This document shows positions 15,369 through 17,981 of a stretch of 17,981 nucleotides of DNA, in pieces. A program made the position numbers and the translations under genes. Under the pieces are notes generated by a model. It ran no database searches, was not told where the DNA came from, and saw nothing but the letters and a program-made list of their open reading frames with translations. Source of the DNA: Haliea sp040222615 (GTDB taxonomy: Bacteria > Pseudomonadota > Gammaproteobacteria > Pseudomonadales > Halieaceae); NCBI RefSeq assembly GCF_040222615.1, contig NZ_JAVKCQ010000158.1, forward strand, positions 1-17,981. Reading direction: 5' to 3'. The first letter of the stretch is position 1; the number at the start of each line of letters is the position of its first letter.

Positions 15369-16265
15369 ATGAGCCATGACAGCACCAACGCCGTTCCGGC
15401 AGCCGACAGCAGCCGCCGGTTCCTGTTCGAACAGGCCGATATCCGTGGCGAGATCGTCCAGCTGGACAGCAGCCTGCGCGAGATCCTTGCCGTGCACCAG
15501 TACGCACCGGGGGTGCAGCGGCTGCTGGGCGAGTTCCTCGCCGCCGCCACCCTGCTGAGTACGACCCTGAAGTTCGAGGGCCGGCTCATCCTGCAGGCCC
15601 GCAGTGGTGGCCAGATCCCGCTGCTGATGGCGGAGTGCAGTAGCGAGCTGCAGATACGCGGCATCGCCCGCGGCGCCCAGCTGGCAACCGCAGAGGATTT
15701 CGACCAGCTGCTGGCGGAGGGTACCCTTGCCATCACCGTCGAGCCGTTGCGTGGCAAGCGCTACCAGGGCATCGTCCCCCTGTCCCGGCACTCCCTGGCC
15801 GCCAGCCTGGATGCCTATTTCGAGCAATCCGAGCAGCTGCAGACCCGGCTCTGGCTGGCCTGCGACAGCCAGTCCGCGAGCGGCCTGTTGCTGCAGCAGC
15901 TGCCCGCCCAGCTCAACCGTGACCCCCAATTGCGCCAGCAGCAGTGGCAGCATGTCTGCACCCTGGGGGAAACCGTGACCCCGGGTGAACTCCTGCAGCT
16001 GGCCCCCGCGGATCTGCTCTACCGCCTGTATCACGAAGACCCGGTGCGCCTGTTCGACCCGCGCCCTGTCGCCTTCCAGTGCAGCTGCTCCTTGCAGCGC
16101 AGCCGCAATGCCCTGTCGGCGATAGCCCCCGCTGAACTGGAGGACATACTCCGGGAGCAGGGCAGCATCAACATGGACTGCGAGTTCTGCAACCAGCAGT
16201 ACCGGTTCGAGCGCGAGGACCTCGCGGACCTGCTGCGCACCGGTCCGGCACCGACGTTGCACTGA
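15369..16265 (+). CDS. hslO: Redox-regulated chaperone Hsp33
   Basis: Hsp33 is a cytosolic holdase activated by oxidation. The 298-residue product keeps the RRFLFEQADIRGEIV opening and the substrate-binding core. Its C-terminal zinc redox switch has cysteines at 238 and 240 (FQCSC) and at 271 and 274 (CEFC), numbered from ATG 15369; this CxC plus CxxC set is diagnostic. ATG 15351 in frame would add 6 residues; neither start has a clear ribosome site, and I prefer 15369 because it gives the more family-like N-terminus. An intrinsic terminator follows. The next gene, pckA, has its own promoter. Confidence 0.96.
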   Translation: MSHDSTNAVPAADSSRRFLFEQADIRGEIVQLDSSLREILAVHQYAPGVQRLLGEFLAAATLLSTTLKFEGRLILQARSGGQIPLLMAECSSELQIRGIARGAQLATAEDFDQLLAEGTLAITVEPLRGKRYQGIVPLSRHSLAASLDAYFEQSEQLQTRLWLACDSQSASGLLLQQLPAQLNRDPQLRQQQWQHVCTLGETVTPGELLQLAPADLLYRLYHEDPVRLFDPRPVAFQCSCSLQRSRNALSAIAPAELEDILREQGSINMDCEFCNQQYRFEREDLADLLRTGPAPTLH

Positions 16266-16268
16266 AGC

Positions 16269-16291
16269 TCGGCGAACATCGCCGATTTTTT
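16269..16291 (+). terminator. Intrinsic terminator of hslO
   Basis: TCGGCG (16269-16274) and CGCCGA (16280-16285) form a 6-bp stem with loop AACAT, followed by six T residues at 16286-16291. It begins 4 nt after the hslO stop. Confidence 0.85.
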
Positions 16292-16302
16292 CTCCAATCT
16301 GG

Positions 16303-16331
16303 TTCGCATCGGGGGGCTATTCTGACATAAT
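16303..16331 (+). promoter_or_regulatory. Candidate sigma70 promoter of pckA
   Basis: TTCGCA (16303-16308) and CATAAT (16326-16331) lie 17 nt apart and match consensus at 4 and 5 of 6 positions. Initiation near 16338 would leave a leader of about 75 nt before ATG 16413. Confidence 0.5.
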
Positions 16332-16362
16332 GGCGCCCCCCGAAAGACCCACAGAGGCAACT

Positions 16363-16393
16363 CCGCCCCGGTTGGCGGGCTGCTCCCGGCAGC
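16363..16393 (+). promoter_or_regulatory. Two small hairpins in the pckA leader
   Basis: CCGCC (16363-16367) pairs with GGCGG (16374-16378), and GCTGC (16379-16383) pairs with GCAGC (16389-16393). They stand back to back just upstream of the pckA ribosome site AGGA at 16403-16406. They could influence translation, but the stems are only 5 bp each. Confidence 0.25.
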
Positions 16394-16412
16394 ATGAATG
16401 ACAGGACACACC

Positions 16413-17972
<1,560 letters not shown>

Positions 17973-17981
17973 CACAGAACG

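Noticed and set aside
15336..16262. A 308-codon open frame on the minus strand
   Set aside because: It is the antisense shadow of hslO, whose zinc-switch cysteines are diagnostic.

Overview
The window looks like a chromosomal core segment of a GC-rich (roughly 60% or more) gammaproteobacterium. NhaR, DinG, HslO (Hsp33), ATP-type PckA, S20, a PurE/PurK pair and a polyhydroxyalkanoate (PHA) granule-region protein together fit a marine Cellvibrionales/Halieaceae-like or pseudomonad-like lineage. That placement is inference from gene content and protein style. No phage, transposon, CRISPR array, tRNA or rRNA is visible.

Layout. (1) 1-2138, minus strand: a purine-carboxylation operon. A 20-codon leader ORF overlaps the purE start, purE overlaps purK by 4 nt, and purK overlaps the start of an SbtA-family Na+-dependent bicarbonate permease that runs off the window. 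(2) 2253-3143, plus: nhaR, divergent from purE. (3) 3165-6460, minus: an acyltransferase whose stop overlaps the start of dinG. (4) 6626-7433, plus: a small membrane protein and a small secreted four-cysteine protein, separated by an AT-rich gap. (5) 7438-9112, minus: a TetR regulator followed by a Y_phosphatase3-type tyrosine phosphatase. (6) 9274-9595, plus: rpsT with a near-consensus promoter, a GTG start and a strong terminator. (7) 9678-13034: an R2/ferritin-like di-iron protein (minus) divergent from an AraC regulator overlapping a patatin-like lipase (plus). (8) 13027-15160, minus: an LLM-class oxidoreductase, an EamA transporter and a PHA-system protein. (9) 15369-17972, plus: hslO with its terminator, then pckA with its own promoter.

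How the genes relate. The most suggestive arrangement is in region 1. PurK consumes bicarbonate, and a bicarbonate-transporter family gene is coupled to its 3' end, next to the regulator of a family known for sensing sodium. Region 7 looks like a regulated lipid or oxidation locus. The patatin gene collides tail to tail, with an 8-nt overlap, with the PHA-system gene. The rest is ordinary core genome: DNA repair helicase, ribosomal protein, redox chaperone and gluconeogenesis. I found no defence system or obviously new multi-gene machine; the purE leader ORF and the purEK-permease coupling are the best candidates for something undescribed.
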